Shown in pieces: positions 7,018 through 16,500 of a stretch of DNA of 64,000 nucleotides (positions within the stretch are counted from its first letter, which is position 1; every line of letters begins with the position of its first letter). This DNA comes from Acidimicrobiaceae bacterium. Lineage in GTDB: Bacteria; Actinomycetota; Acidimicrobiia; Acidimicrobiales; Aldehydirespiratoraceae. Made by a program: the position numbers and the translations under genes. A model generated the notes under the pieces. That model worked only from the letters and a program-made list of their open reading frames with translations, was not told the DNA's origin and did no database searches. The stretch lies in the NCBI GenBank assembly GCA_026706815.1, contig JAPOYA010000001.1, positions 1 through 64,000 on the forward strand, in the 5' to 3' direction.

Positions 7018-8208
7018 TCACTGGATCACCCCGGCCTCACGGAGCTCGTCGATCCGGTCGCCCCAGCCGTACTCGGTCAGGACTTCGTCGGTATGGGCGC
7101 CGAGCACGGGTGCTTCAGGCGAACGTATCTCTGCTGCGGTCTTGGCGAAGCGCGCCGGCGGACGCGTCTGTCGGACACGGCCCAACACAGGGCTCTCGTG
7201 CGTCTCGAAGGTCTCGTTGTGTAGCACCTGGGGGTCTTCGGCCACCTGGTCCACGCCGAGCACCACACCGAAGGGCACATCGTTGGACTCCATTGCCGCG
7301 GTTGCCTCGGCCAGAGTGCGGGTTTCCGCCGACGCGTACACCTCGCGCATCAGGGCGCTCATCTCCTCTTTGTTCTGCACGCGGTCGGCCATCGTGGCCA
7401 GCAGCGGGTTCGACGAGTCGACGTCGAATGAGGCGGCGATGCCGTGGAACTCGGCGTCTGTCACCGGGGTGACCACGATGAACCCGTCGAGCAGTCGCAT
7501 CGCCTTCTGCTGTGCGGCGAACGACTGCGAGACATGCGGCATGTCGTTGTCGAGGAGTATCTCGTGACCTGCTGCATCGGCGAAGAGGAAACTGATGACC
7601 GAGTCGAGCATTGAGCATTCGACAACCTGCCCCCCGGCGCCGCGCTCACGGGCCAACAGGGCCGCAGTCATTGCCTGACACGCGGTGTAGGCGGTGATCT
7701 TGTCGGCGGCGACCTGGCGAAGGAAGGCCGGTTCGTCGTCGTGCAACCCCATTTGCGAGGCAGCCAGGCCCGCTTGGGCCTGCACGACTGAGTCGTAGAC
7801 TCGGCGATGGGCATATGGGCCGGTCTGTCCGAACCCCGAGAGGGCGGCGATGACGAGGTCCGGGTTGCGGGCAAGCAGGTTGTCGGCGCCGAGTCCCATG
7901 CGATCCAGCGCTCCGGGACGCATGTTCTGCACGAACAGGTCGGCGCCGGCCGCGAGGTCGAGCACGATGTCGCGCCCGCGTTCATCGCGGGCGTCCACCG
8001 CGATCGCCCGCTTGCCTCGATTGCAGATCTGGAACATGGCGGAGATGCCCGCTTTGCTCACACCGACGTAGCGGCACTGGTCGCCGAAACCCGGCAGCTC
8101 GACTTTTATCGCCTCTGCGCCTTGGTCGACCAGCATCCCAACAGCCAGCGGCCCGGTCAGAGCCACCGACAGCTCCACGATCTTGATGCCGTCGAGCGGT
8201 CCGCTCAT
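7018..8208 (-). CDS. Class III (CaiB/BaiF) CoA-transferase
   Basis: The 396-residue product starts MSGPLDGIKIVELSVALTGP, the standard family N terminus. It contains ADLFVQNMRPGALDRMGL, NPDLVIAALSGFGQTGPY and YDSVVQAQAGLAA, the region where the family's catalytic Asp that forms the acyl anhydride lies. The C-terminal HTDEVL..YGW is also typical. Family members move CoA between carboxylic acids; the substrate cannot be read from sequence. It lies between a Nudix hydrolase and a SnoaL-like protein on the same strand, in what looks like a small catabolic group. Confidence 0.92.
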   Translation of the reverse strand: MSGPLDGIKIVELSVALTGPLAVGMLVDQGAEAIKVELPGFGDQCRYVGVSKAGISAMFQICNRGKRAIAVDARDERGRDIVLDLAAGADLFVQNMRPGALDRMGLGADNLLARNPDLVIAALSGFGQTGPYAHRRVYDSVVQAQAGLAASQMGLHDDEPAFLRQVAADKITAYTACQAMTAALLARERGAGGQVVECSMLDSVISFLFADAAGHEILLDNDMPHVSQSFAAQQKAMRLLDGFIVVTPVTDAEFHGIAASFDVDSSNPLLATMADRVQNKEEMSALMREVYASAETRTLAEATAAMESNDVPFGVVLGVDQVAEDPQVLHNETFETHESPVLGRVRQTRPPARFAKTAAEIRSPEAPVLGAHTDEVLTEYGWGDRIDELREAGVIQ

Positions 8209-8251
8209 CGGGGCTCCCTTCGGCGGGTCGGGTTCACCGGCTCTCGGCGCC

Positions 8252-8683
8252 TCACGGGGTGGTGAGGTTGTCCGGCATACCGGAGAAGTAGGCCGATTCT
8301 TCTATGAGTTTCCGGCTGCGCCACCCTTCGGGTGTGCGGACGAGTTCGTGGTGGTACCACCCGCCGGTCTGCCAGACAGACTTGTCGGGCATCACCATCG
8401 GATTGTGGAACATGGCTTCGGCGGCGGCGTTGTCGCCGTCGATGTCGATGTCGAAGTTGGCGACGAGGTGCTGGGTGGCTGGAAACTGGCCGAGGGCCGC
8501 ATCGAGCCAGGCGACCATCTCCTCCACACCGCCGGCGGTTCCGCCGGCGGAGGTGTAGTCGATGAAGGCGTCTCCAGTGAATACCGAGCGGTACAGGTCC
8601 CAGTCCCTGCGGTCGACTGCCTTGGCGTAGCGGGTGGTCAGCGTCTGTATCTCGAGGTGGTCGGAGATCTCTTGCAAGTCCAT
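8252..8683 (-). CDS. SnoaL-like (NTF2 superfamily) protein
   Basis: About 143 residues from MDLQEISDHLEIQTLTTRYAKAVDRRDWDLY, the classical SnoaL_4 opening, through FHNPMVMPDKSVWQTGGWYHHELVRTPEGWRSRKLIEES. This fold covers small cone-shaped enzymes (isomerases, dehydratases, hydroxylase-like) and binding proteins; the function here is unassigned. I chose the inner ATG at 8683 because the family normally begins about ten residues before the E-I-x-x-L-x-x-RYA motif. An upstream GTG (8719) would add 12 residues. It belongs with the downstream CoA-transferase. Confidence 0.8.
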   Translation of the reverse strand: MDLQEISDHLEIQTLTTRYAKAVDRRDWDLYRSVFTGDAFIDYTSAGGTAGGVEEMVAWLDAALGQFPATQHLVANFDIDIDGDNAAAEAMFHNPMVMPDKSVWQTGGWYHHELVRTPEGWRSRKLIEESAYFSGMPDNLTTP

Positions 8684-8755
8684 CTCAGCAGGGTAGGCGA
8701 TCACACTGACAGTGGGCACTTTTCAGGCCCTTGGGCATTTCAGGACCTGTGCGCT

Positions 8756-9916
8756 TCAGGCTTCGAGAGTGACCTCGACGGCGCAGCGTTGCTCGATCGA
8801 CTTGTGCGCGGCTACTCCGACGGCCACGGCCCACATGCCGTCCTCAAGGCTGACTTCGGGCTCGCCTCCCGATCGGACCGCTTCCAAAAAGCCGAGATGC
8901 TCGAGATATGACGAGCCGTGGTGGCCGCCTGTATATCTGATCCGAGGGTCGACAACCTTCTCCTCATCGACATCGCCCACCCAGTGCTCACCGCGGCGGC
9001 CTATGCGTATGATCGAGTCGGGGAGCATTGACTCGACCTTTCCGGCGTCTCCCACGGCCACGATTTCTTCCTGGTTCTTGGTGGCGTCGGCGAACATGCA
9101 GAGGTCGACGAGGCCCCGCACACCGTTGGCATAGTCGACGATCACGAACGCGTTGTCCAAGACGTCTGAACGCCGACCGCCGTAGTACTCGTCGAGGTGG
9201 TTCACATCCTGGCCGCCCGACGCATAGACACTTCTCGGGCGATCGTCGACCAGCAAGTTCATCAAGTCGAAGTAGTGGCAGCATTTCTCGACGAGCGTGC
9301 CGCCGGTGTTGGCATTGAAACGGTTCCAGTCGCCGACCTTGGAGAAGAACGGAAAGCGATGCTCGCGGATGGACACCATCTTCAGCTCGCCTACCGTGCC
9401 TGACCGAACCTCCTGAACGAGCCGGGCCACTGGCGGCATGTAGCGATACTCAAGGCCCACCCAGGCGACGGCGTCGTGGGAGCGGCCGGCCTCGGCCACA
9501 ACTCGACAGTCGTCGAGCGTGGTACACAGTGGTTTCTCGACCAGCACATGCAGGCCGGCCGCCATAGCGTCGAGCAGGGGAGCGACGTGGCGATGGTTGG
9601 GTGTGGCGATCACGACCGCGTCGCACAATCCACTGTCGATCAGCGCCCGGTCATCGCTGAACTCGGCTGGAGGTCCGGCGCCGCCGTCGTCGGCGGCCAG
9701 GGCTTGTCTTGCCTTCGCGAGCGAGGGTTCATGAGGATCACATATCGCCGTGACCGAGGCGCCGTCGAGAGCCGCGATATTGGCGATATGCTCACAGCCC
9801 ATCATTCCCGTGCCGATCACCCCATAACGCACAACCTCGTGCTCATGATCAGGCGCAGAGTTTTTTTCAGGCACAGAGTTTTTTTCAGGCACAGACCGAT
9901 TCGTCGCTTCTGTCAT
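8756..9916 (-). CDS. Gfo/Idh/MocA family NAD(P)-dependent oxidoreductase
   Basis: The 386-residue protein has a Rossmann fingerprint YGVIGTGMMGCEHI near residue 30, the family's EKPLCTT motif, and a C-terminal substrate domain (GGTLVEKCCHYFDLMNLL) with the usual G-x-x-x-D-x-x-x-H-x-x-D-like pattern. Members oxidise or reduce sugars, inositols and related polyols; the specific substrate is unknown. The N terminus carries a tandem VPEKNS repeat encoded by 18-bp units with T/A runs, so the true start is unclear. An ATG at 9916 precedes the repeat. It is divergent from the aldo-keto reductase gene 22 bp away. Confidence 0.88.
   Translation of the reverse strand: MTEATNRSVPEKNSVPEKNSAPDHEHEVVRYGVIGTGMMGCEHIANIAALDGASVTAICDPHEPSLAKARQALAADDGGAGPPAEFSDDRALIDSGLCDAVVIATPNHRHVAPLLDAMAAGLHVLVEKPLCTTLDDCRVVAEAGRSHDAVAWVGLEYRYMPPVARLVQEVRSGTVGELKMVSIREHRFPFFSKVGDWNRFNANTGGTLVEKCCHYFDLMNLLVDDRPRSVYASGGQDVNHLDEYYGGRRSDVLDNAFVIVDYANGVRGLVDLCMFADATKNQEEIVAVGDAGKVESMLPDSIIRIGRRGEHWVGDVDEEKVVDPRIRYTGGHHGSSYLEHLGFLEAVRSGGEPEVSLEDGMWAVAVGVAAHKSIEQRCAVEVTLEA
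9850..9895. repeat. 18-bp tandem repeat at the Gfo/Idh N terminus
   Basis: Two full copies of an 18-bp unit (caggcrcagagttttttt) followed by a partial third. On the coding strand each unit reads GTG/GCG-CCT-GAA-AAA-AAC-TCT, adding VPEKNS blocks ahead of the Rossmann domain. The long A/T runs make it prone to slippage. Confidence 0.85.
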
Positions 9917-9938
9917 CCGCTCATGCTAGGCAAGGTCT

Positions 9939-10847
9939 ATGAAAACTGATTCGAGACTGCTGCCCGACGGGCGTCGAGTCGGCCCCGTGTCATGGGGTTG
10001 TTGGCGCCTGGTCACCGACGACGTCTCCGAGGCGCGGCGTCGCATGGAAACGGCGTTGTCGCTGGGAATGAACATGATCGACACTGCCGACGTCTACGGG
10101 CTCGACTGGGGCGGCACAGCCTTCGGGCAGAGCGAGTCGACTATCGGCCGTGTGCTTGCGCAGTCCCCGGGTCTGCGTTCCGAGATGGTGTTGGCCACCA
10201 AGGGCGGCATAGACCCGGGCGTTCCCTACGACAGCAGTCCCGCCTATCTCGAATCAGCCATAGACGCTTCGCTGACGCGTCTCGGGGTTGAGCGCATCGA
10301 TCTCTGGTATGTCCACCGGCCCGACATGCTGACACACCCCGCCGATGTGGCGGACACGCTGGCCGGGTTGGTGTCCAAGGGGAAGCTGGCAGCCGTCGGC
10401 GTGTCGAACCATACGGTCGCGCAGGCGGACGCGTTGATGGCGCATCTGCCGCCGGAGGTGCCTGTGGCCGCCAACCAGGTCGAGTACTCCGCTGCTCATC
10501 TGCTGCCGTTGCGCGACGGCACGCTCGACCAGTGCATGCGCGATCAGCGCATGGCGGTGGCGTGGAGCCCCCTCGGGGGTGGTCGTTTGACGGCTGCCGG
10601 CGCCGAGGTGGAGCCTGCGAACACCGGGCTGATCGCCCTGCTCGACGAACTGGCCGCGGACCACGGCGTGTCGAGGGCGGTGATTCTGGTTGCCTTCGTG
10701 TTGGCTCACCCGTGCTCGCCGGTCGTCGTGATCGGTACCCAGAACACGGATCGGATGGCGGATCTGGCCGGCGCCGTGGAAGTGCCGCTGAGCCGCGCTG
10801 AGTGCTATCAGATCATCGAAGCCTCCGAGGGAGTTCCGCTGCCATGA
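9939..10847 (+). CDS. Aldo/keto reductase
   Basis: The 302-residue TIM-barrel protein has the AKR tetrad in order: Asp and Tyr in NMIDTADVYG, Lys in LATKGG and His in IDLWYVHRPD. It also has GVSNHT and the NADPH-site sequence VVIGTQNTDRM near the end. It reduces or oxidises carbonyl or sugar substrates with NAD(P)H. Its stop overlaps the next gene's ATG (ATGA), so it is co-translated with the LLM oxidoreductase. It is divergently arranged with the Gfo/Idh gene, suggesting one catabolic locus; substrate unknown. Confidence 0.92.
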   Translation: MKTDSRLLPDGRRVGPVSWGCWRLVTDDVSEARRRMETALSLGMNMIDTADVYGLDWGGTAFGQSESTIGRVLAQSPGLRSEMVLATKGGIDPGVPYDSSPAYLESAIDASLTRLGVERIDLWYVHRPDMLTHPADVADTLAGLVSKGKLAAVGVSNHTVAQADALMAHLPPEVPVAANQVEYSAAHLLPLRDGTLDQCMRDQRMAVAWSPLGGGRLTAAGAEVEPANTGLIALLDELAADHGVSRAVILVAFVLAHPCSPVVVIGTQNTDRMADLAGAVEVPLSRAECYQIIEASEGVPLP

Positions 10848-11962
10848 GTTCGGCAGTCGCTTCCGGGCGGCCGACCCAGCTGATCGAGGTCGCATGGTTC
10901 TCGGCGTTGTGCGACGACGACTACGAGTTTCTGGGAGTGCCCGATCCCACGTTGCAGAGTTCGTGGGACCATTGCGCCTCAATCGTCGAAACCGCCGACC
11001 GTCACAACTTCGACAATGTCCTGTTGCCTTCGGGTTACGCGCTGGGGATCGACAACGCTGCTTTCGCCGCGGCGATAGCCACCCGCACGAAACAGATTCG
11101 TCTGCTGCTCGCTGTTCGCATGGGTGAGTTCGTCGCCCCTCAGGTCGTCCGCCAGGCGGCGACGCTGCAGCAGATCGCCCAGGGCCGTTTGACGATCAAC
11201 ATCATCAGCAGTGATCTTCCCGGCGAGACCATGCCCTCTGGGCCCCGCTACCGGCGCAGCACCGAGTACATGCATGTGATCCGTGAACTGCTCGACGGCC
11301 GCCCTGTCGACTTCCACGGAGAGTTCCTCGACCTGGCTCTGGACCCGCCGCGGGTCGCCGCCGAGGGCTCGGGGTGCCCGCCGTACTACTTCGGGGGGCT
11401 GTCCGAAGCGGCTCGGGAATGCGCGGCCCGCGCCGCGGACGTCTTTCTGATGTGGCCCGACGTCGTCTCCGGGGTGAAGAGGGTGAAGGCCGACATGGAC
11501 GCCCGCGCCGGCGCATATGGGCGCGCTTTGGCTTATGGATGGCGCTCTCATGTGATCGTTCGGGAGACCGAGGCCGAAGCTCGGGCCGCGGCGCGGCGCC
11601 TCCTGTCCAAGCTCGACGATGCGACTGGTGCCGAGATACGGGCCAGATCCCTTGACTCGAAGAGCGCCGGGGTCGCCCGGCAAGCGGAACTGCGTGAGAG
11701 CGCCGACGAAGAGGGGTACGCCTCGCGTCACCTGTGGACGGGAGTCGGTCGTGCCCGTTCCGGGGCTGGAGCGGCCATCGTGGGCGACCCCGACCAAGTG
11801 CGCGACACGATATTCGAGCTGGCTGAGGCCGGAATGAGCGCCTTCATCCTGTCTGGCTACCCCCACCTCGCCGAATGCGATCTGTTCGCCCGCTACGTGT
11901 TGCCCGACCTCAACCACGGACGCCTTGAGATTGCACCACAACCGGTAGCGCTGGATAGATAA
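10844..11962 (+). CDS. LLM-class flavin-dependent monooxygenase (SsuD-like)
   Basis: I start at ATG 10844, which overlaps the aldo-keto reductase stop; the track's earlier start lies inside that gene. The 372-residue product matches the alkanesulfonate-monooxygenase branch of the luciferase-like superfamily: FDNVLLPSGYALGIDNAAFAAAIATRTKQIRLLLAVR, then TLQQIAQGRLTINIIS and YYFGGLSEAARECAARAADVFLMW. These enzymes use FMNH2 and O2 to cleave C-S or related bonds. No flavin reductase or sulfonate transporter lies next door, so the physiological substrate is open. Confidence 0.88.
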   Translation: MSSAVASGRPTQLIEVAWFSALCDDDYEFLGVPDPTLQSSWDHCASIVETADRHNFDNVLLPSGYALGIDNAAFAAAIATRTKQIRLLLAVRMGEFVAPQVVRQAATLQQIAQGRLTINIISSDLPGETMPSGPRYRRSTEYMHVIRELLDGRPVDFHGEFLDLALDPPRVAAEGSGCPPYYFGGLSEAARECAARAADVFLMWPDVVSGVKRVKADMDARAGAYGRALAYGWRSHVIVRETEAEARAAARRLLSKLDDATGAEIRARSLDSKSAGVARQAELRESADEEGYASRHLWTGVGRARSGAGAAIVGDPDQVRDTIFELAEAGMSAFILSGYPHLAECDLFARYVLPDLNHGRLEIAPQPVALDR

Positions 11963-11966
11963 CTGC

Positions 11967-11994
11967 ATTTACTATAAATATAGTTATAGTAAAT
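11967..11994. promoter_or_regulatory. AT-rich inverted repeat upstream of the DUF234 ATPase
   Basis: The sequence atttactata (11967-11976) and its exact complement tatagtaaat (11985-11994) flank an 8-bp AT-rich spacer, with a further ctagttata just beyond. It lies 23 bp before the ATPase start and strongly contrasts with the GC-rich surroundings. It could serve both as promoter (-10-like TATAGT) and operator. Confidence 0.55.
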
Positions 11995-12016
11995 CTAGTT
12001 ATAAAGCGAGCGATAA

Positions 12017-13519
12017 ATGAGCGCACCGGTCAGACCAAACAGCCTCTACGACCGAGAGGCCGAATGGGAAGACCTGTCGCGTTTCGCTGCCTCGGTGTCG
12101 GGCCTCCGATTGGGCATCGTGTACGGCCGCCGCCGCTTCGGCAAGAGCTTTCTGCTGCGCCGTCTCGTGGAAGCGATGGACGGCGTGTACCATCTGGCGC
12201 TGCGCGAAGAGCGCAGACCTGCGCTGGAGAGGTTCGCCGGCAGTCTCAGGCGACAGCTTCAGTGGGCACCGCTGCAGCCGTTCCGGGACTGGACCGACGC
12301 CCTGGAACAGGCGGTAGGCGTCTTGGGCGCTCGCGGGACCCGACCGCAGCTCTTGGTGATCGACGAGTATCCCCACCTCAGCCAGAACAATCCCGATCTG
12401 GACTCGGCGATCCAGGCGTTGATGGACGAAGCCGCGGCAGGGCGCCTGGCTGAGCGCTGGACAGCACCGGTGGGCGTCGTCCTATGCGGTTCGGCCATGT
12501 CGGTGATGACGCAAATCCTCAGCGGTGCTTCGCCAATGCGAGGCCGCGCGTCACTGGACATGGCGTTGGCCGCGTTCGACTACCGACAAGCCCGCGGCTA
12601 TTGGGGCATCGACGACCTGAGGGCGGCGTTCGCGATCGACACGGTGGTGGGCGGTGCTGCTGGCTACAAGGACCTGACCTCCGACGCTGGAATCCCCGAG
12701 AGTTCCGACGATCTGCCTGCGTGGCTGGCGGCGACGGTCCTGAACCCGTCCCATGCCTTGTTCCGAGAAGACGAGTACCTGTTGCGAGAGGATCCAAGGG
12801 TCACCGGTGAGGCTGTCTACTACTCCGTGCTCGGTGCCGTCGCCGACGGACGGACGACGCCGACCAAGATCGCCGAAGCGCTTGGGAGGACCCCCAACGA
12901 CATCAGCCACCACCTGGGGGTGATGACCACCGCCGGCTTCGTCGTGCGCCACGAGGACCTTCTGGCGGATCGCCGGCCACAGTACCGTGTCGCCGATCCG
13001 ATTGTGCGATTCCACCACTTGGTCAACCGGCGTCACCGTGCCCGTCTGGAGGACCGCCGCGGGCCTGAGGTGTGGGCCGAAGCCGAGGCCGCGTACCGCG
13101 CGGGGATCGCCGGGCCGCACTTCGAGTCGATGTGCCGGTTGTGGACAGACCGCTATGCCTCCGAAGCTACCCTTGGCAGCCCGGCGGGTCCGTCGGCCTC
13201 ATTGCAGGTGAACGACCGCCGTGCGCGTCAATCGTTCGAGTTGGACGTGGTAGCGCTCCGGCGCGGTTCACACGCGGGCGGCGTCAAGACCGTCCAGCTG
13301 ATCGGAGAGGCGAAGGTCCGTCAACTCGACATCGGCGCCTTGGAGCGCCTCGACCGCCTTGGCGACATACTGGCCGGCCGCTCGGGCGTCATCCTGTCGC
13401 CGTCTGCCAAACGCCTGCTGTTCTCCGCGCGTGGATTCACCCCGGCCCTCGTCGCCGCCGCCGGAACTCGTCGCGATGTAGAGCTCGTCGATCTCGCCCG
13501 CCTGTACGAAGGCAACTGA
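12017..13519 (+). CDS. AAA-family ATPase with C-terminal DUF234-type nuclease-like domain
   Basis: The 500-residue protein has a Walker A-type GRRRFGKS at 37-44, a Walker B LLVIDE at 112-117, a winged-helix-like middle (TKIAEALGRTPNDISHHLGVMTTAGFV) and a C-terminal segment with ELDVVAL (Asp about 410) and LIGEAKV (Glu 431, Lys 433). The last is the PD-(D/E)XK pattern known for the DUF234 domain of this archaeal-type ATPase family. The family is widespread, mobile and poorly understood. It converges on the NACHT gene with only 11 bp between stops. The AT-rich inverted repeat upstream may control it. Confidence 0.85.
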   Translation: MSAPVRPNSLYDREAEWEDLSRFAASVSGLRLGIVYGRRRFGKSFLLRRLVEAMDGVYHLALREERRPALERFAGSLRRQLQWAPLQPFRDWTDALEQAVGVLGARGTRPQLLVIDEYPHLSQNNPDLDSAIQALMDEAAAGRLAERWTAPVGVVLCGSAMSVMTQILSGASPMRGRASLDMALAAFDYRQARGYWGIDDLRAAFAIDTVVGGAAGYKDLTSDAGIPESSDDLPAWLAATVLNPSHALFREDEYLLREDPRVTGEAVYYSVLGAVADGRTTPTKIAEALGRTPNDISHHLGVMTTAGFVVRHEDLLADRRPQYRVADPIVRFHHLVNRRHRARLEDRRGPEVWAEAEAAYRAGIAGPHFESMCRLWTDRYASEATLGSPAGPSASLQVNDRRARQSFELDVVALRRGSHAGGVKTVQLIGEAKVRQLDIGALERLDRLGDILAGRSGVILSPSAKRLLFSARGFTPALVAAAGTRRDVELVDLARLYEGN

Positions 13520-13530
13520 ATAGAGCGGTC

Positions 13531-16500
13531 CTACGGCTTGGTCGCGTCGAGCACTACGACGCTGATCTTGCGGCGCTGCTCGTGGCTCAAGGATTCAATC
13601 AGCCTTCGCTCTAGTTCGGAGGGTGTCCCGGGGCGGTCGTGGGAGTCGGGGTGACGCGGGTACTTGGGTATTCCCGAACCGAACCAGAGGACCACGTAGA
13701 CGCCGTGCCCGTCAGTTGCGGGATCGGAGGTGTAGTTGACGATGAGCTGGTCCTCTATGGCGGTCCAGAGATCTGGGTGAGTGTTCTTCTTGATCTCGAT
13801 GGGGATGTTGAAGCCTTTGACCCCGACTCGGATGTCGGTTCGACGGTCGGCGGCGTACTGTCCCTCCGGCTGGGCGTCGACGCCTTCGGGCAACTGGCTT
13901 CGCAACATCGTCAACAGAGCGTCGCGGCAGCTGTCTTCGTGCTTGGGTTGTTCAGGGGGAGCCTTCTGGTCATCGGCCCAGAACTGCCGCCAGGGATCGG
14001 AGTTGTCACCGCTGATGTGCGTGTTCAAGTCGCGCAGGTGATCGCACAACAACACACGAAGATCTGCAGCATTGTATGGTGGTCCGTTGTCCAGCAGAGA
14101 GATGACATCGGCGACGTCCATCGGAGAATATGAGGTGTCGCTTTGCAGTCGCCGTTGTCGGTTGCGCGCGAATTCCAGGCAGCTGTGCCAGGCACTCAGC
14201 CTCTCGTCGGCGATAAGAGCGTCAAGAGCGTCAGCCGCTTGTGGGGTTGGCTGTCCAGCGAGATCATTGATCCACTGAGAGACCAGATCCGACATCTCCT
14301 CGGCCGGTCCGTAAGAAACGATCTCACCGCTCTTCAAGTCACGTTGTGGGAAGTTGCGGCCGATGACGTCTACGAGCGTTCGGAGCACTGCGCAAGGTTT
14401 GTCGCCGAGCAAACGATCAACGAACTTTGCGGCGTTCTCGAAACCACGAGGAAGGAACTCAGCCAGTTGCCGAGCACGCTTGGAGTTCGAACCGATGAAG
14501 TCGTCGAGCAGCCTCAACGCCTCACCTCCGTTCATGACCGCGTCGAGGGTCATCCACCGGACGCGCTGCGCGTCGGTCATGCTCTTCGCCGCGAGCTTCT
14601 TGGCGACCAACGCCTTGAGCGCCGTCGCGTCTGGATGCTTCGAGACTAGATGCACGAGCCTGTCCATGATCTGCAGTTGGGCGAGAGGCAGTCGAACGGA
14701 GATCGATTTGAGCAATCGCAGTCGAAAGTCGCGCAGGTCCTCTCCGAGACCGTCGACGTTGTCCAGCCAATTCAGCATCCACATGTGCGTTTCGCCGTTC
14801 GCAATGGCTGCGACCGAGCACCTGTGCAGTACGTCAAGCACCAGCGGCGGGTCCTCGTGCAGCCACTTCACAGGCCACGACGGTTGGTGTTGTTGATTCA
14901 ACAACACCGTAGCGTAGATCGCAACGGCGCTGCGCCGTAGGTCATCCGGCGGGTGCCACGAATCAAGGGTTCCCTCAGTTTCACGAATGTCTAGACCGGC
15001 TAGCACCGGGTAGGCGAGCCAGTCGTATTTGGACTTGCTGGACAACTCGGCCGTACGTTCAGCGGACGGGACATCGGCGCGGACTGGCGCATTCCGCAAT
15101 GCGTCTACGACGGCGTCAAGCAGCTCAGCGTCGTCGCCAATCAACTCAGCGACCCTCTCAACAGGTGTTGCGTCAATCGGCGTCTCTCGTAAGCGCCCAA
15201 AGTAGGCCGACGCCAGAGTGTGCAGGTTCTGCGCCGAGAAGCGGTTGGCTGCGAGTTCATCGTGGGACTGTCTTAGAAGATCACGCCACCCGGTTTGCCG
15301 CTCTTGCTTTTCTCGCCCGCGTTCAGCCCTGATCTCGTCGATCTCTCGCTGATATCGGAGTTCCTCTTCTTGGAACTCGAGTTGAACAGCAGAAGGCGCA
15401 AGCCACTCGTCTAAGCGGCTTAGCAGCTGCGGATCGGTCGCCAGCGCTGACCTCAGCTGCTGGATCGAAACCTCTCTGTTCATGATCCATGGAATCCGCA
15501 GCGGCGCGGTCACGAACTCCCAAGCACTCTTCGGGTCTGTCACAGTCCTCGCCAAAGCGTTTTGAGCGCACCACTCAGCGAAGTCCGCTGGGAGTGGTGC
15601 GAACAGTAGTATTTCAACCGCGAAGCGCTCCGAGGAATCCAGATCACCACGAGCGCCCAGGATGATGTGATGTGCCAGAAGCTCCAGATGGGCGTCAGGG
15701 TTGTCGCCGAGCCACTGCTGCATCGATTGCTTATTCTGTTGACTCTGGTAACCGAAATTCCGCAGGTCTCCTGTGACGGAGCACAACCAGCGATAGAGGT
15801 CTGCAACAGGCAAGAGACTCTCAGACTCTGAAGTAAGACGCTCCAACATTCTCCAGGGGACATCGTCAAGGGATCTTGGTCCTGAATCCGCTGGATCACG
15901 ACTGGACTCCCGCGCGAATGCGTCGAGCAACTCGCGAAGCTCATCGACGTCGCTGCCCTCAGCCAGCACATCGTTCCAAAATCTCCAGTAGCGACCTCCT
16001 ATCGGTATACCGGGTCCCTCGAAGGAGTATTGCCAAACATTCCTTGGCGAAACCACCTTCGGGTACAGCAGCCGCAAAAGGGTTCCGGTCAGTTCTCTAT
16101 CGGAGTCGTCGGCATCCAGGCTGCCAACGGAATCCAGCACCTCAAGGAGGGTCTGTTCGGCCTTCTCATCAGTAGGAGCAATGCGATTGAAGGCATCTAT
16201 CGCGGCACGTCTGACTTCTGGGTCAAGAGCCGTATCAAACATGAGCGACTCGACCTTTGGAAGCAAGCACCGCAACTCCTCAAGCCAAATGGCTTCGGCC
16301 TCCGCCAACGAGCGCAATGCAAGCTCTGTGATATGACTTGCGTGATCGCCGGTAGCCGATTTGTCGAGCAATTCGGCGACCGACGAAGTCATGTCTGGTT
16401 TGCACAGGCCCCTGAAGCTCCACGCCACCGCGTCGCGGTAGCGGTGCTCAGTTGAATCAAACCAAGTTGAACCCCAGAAATCTCGTGGCTGCGTCTGATC

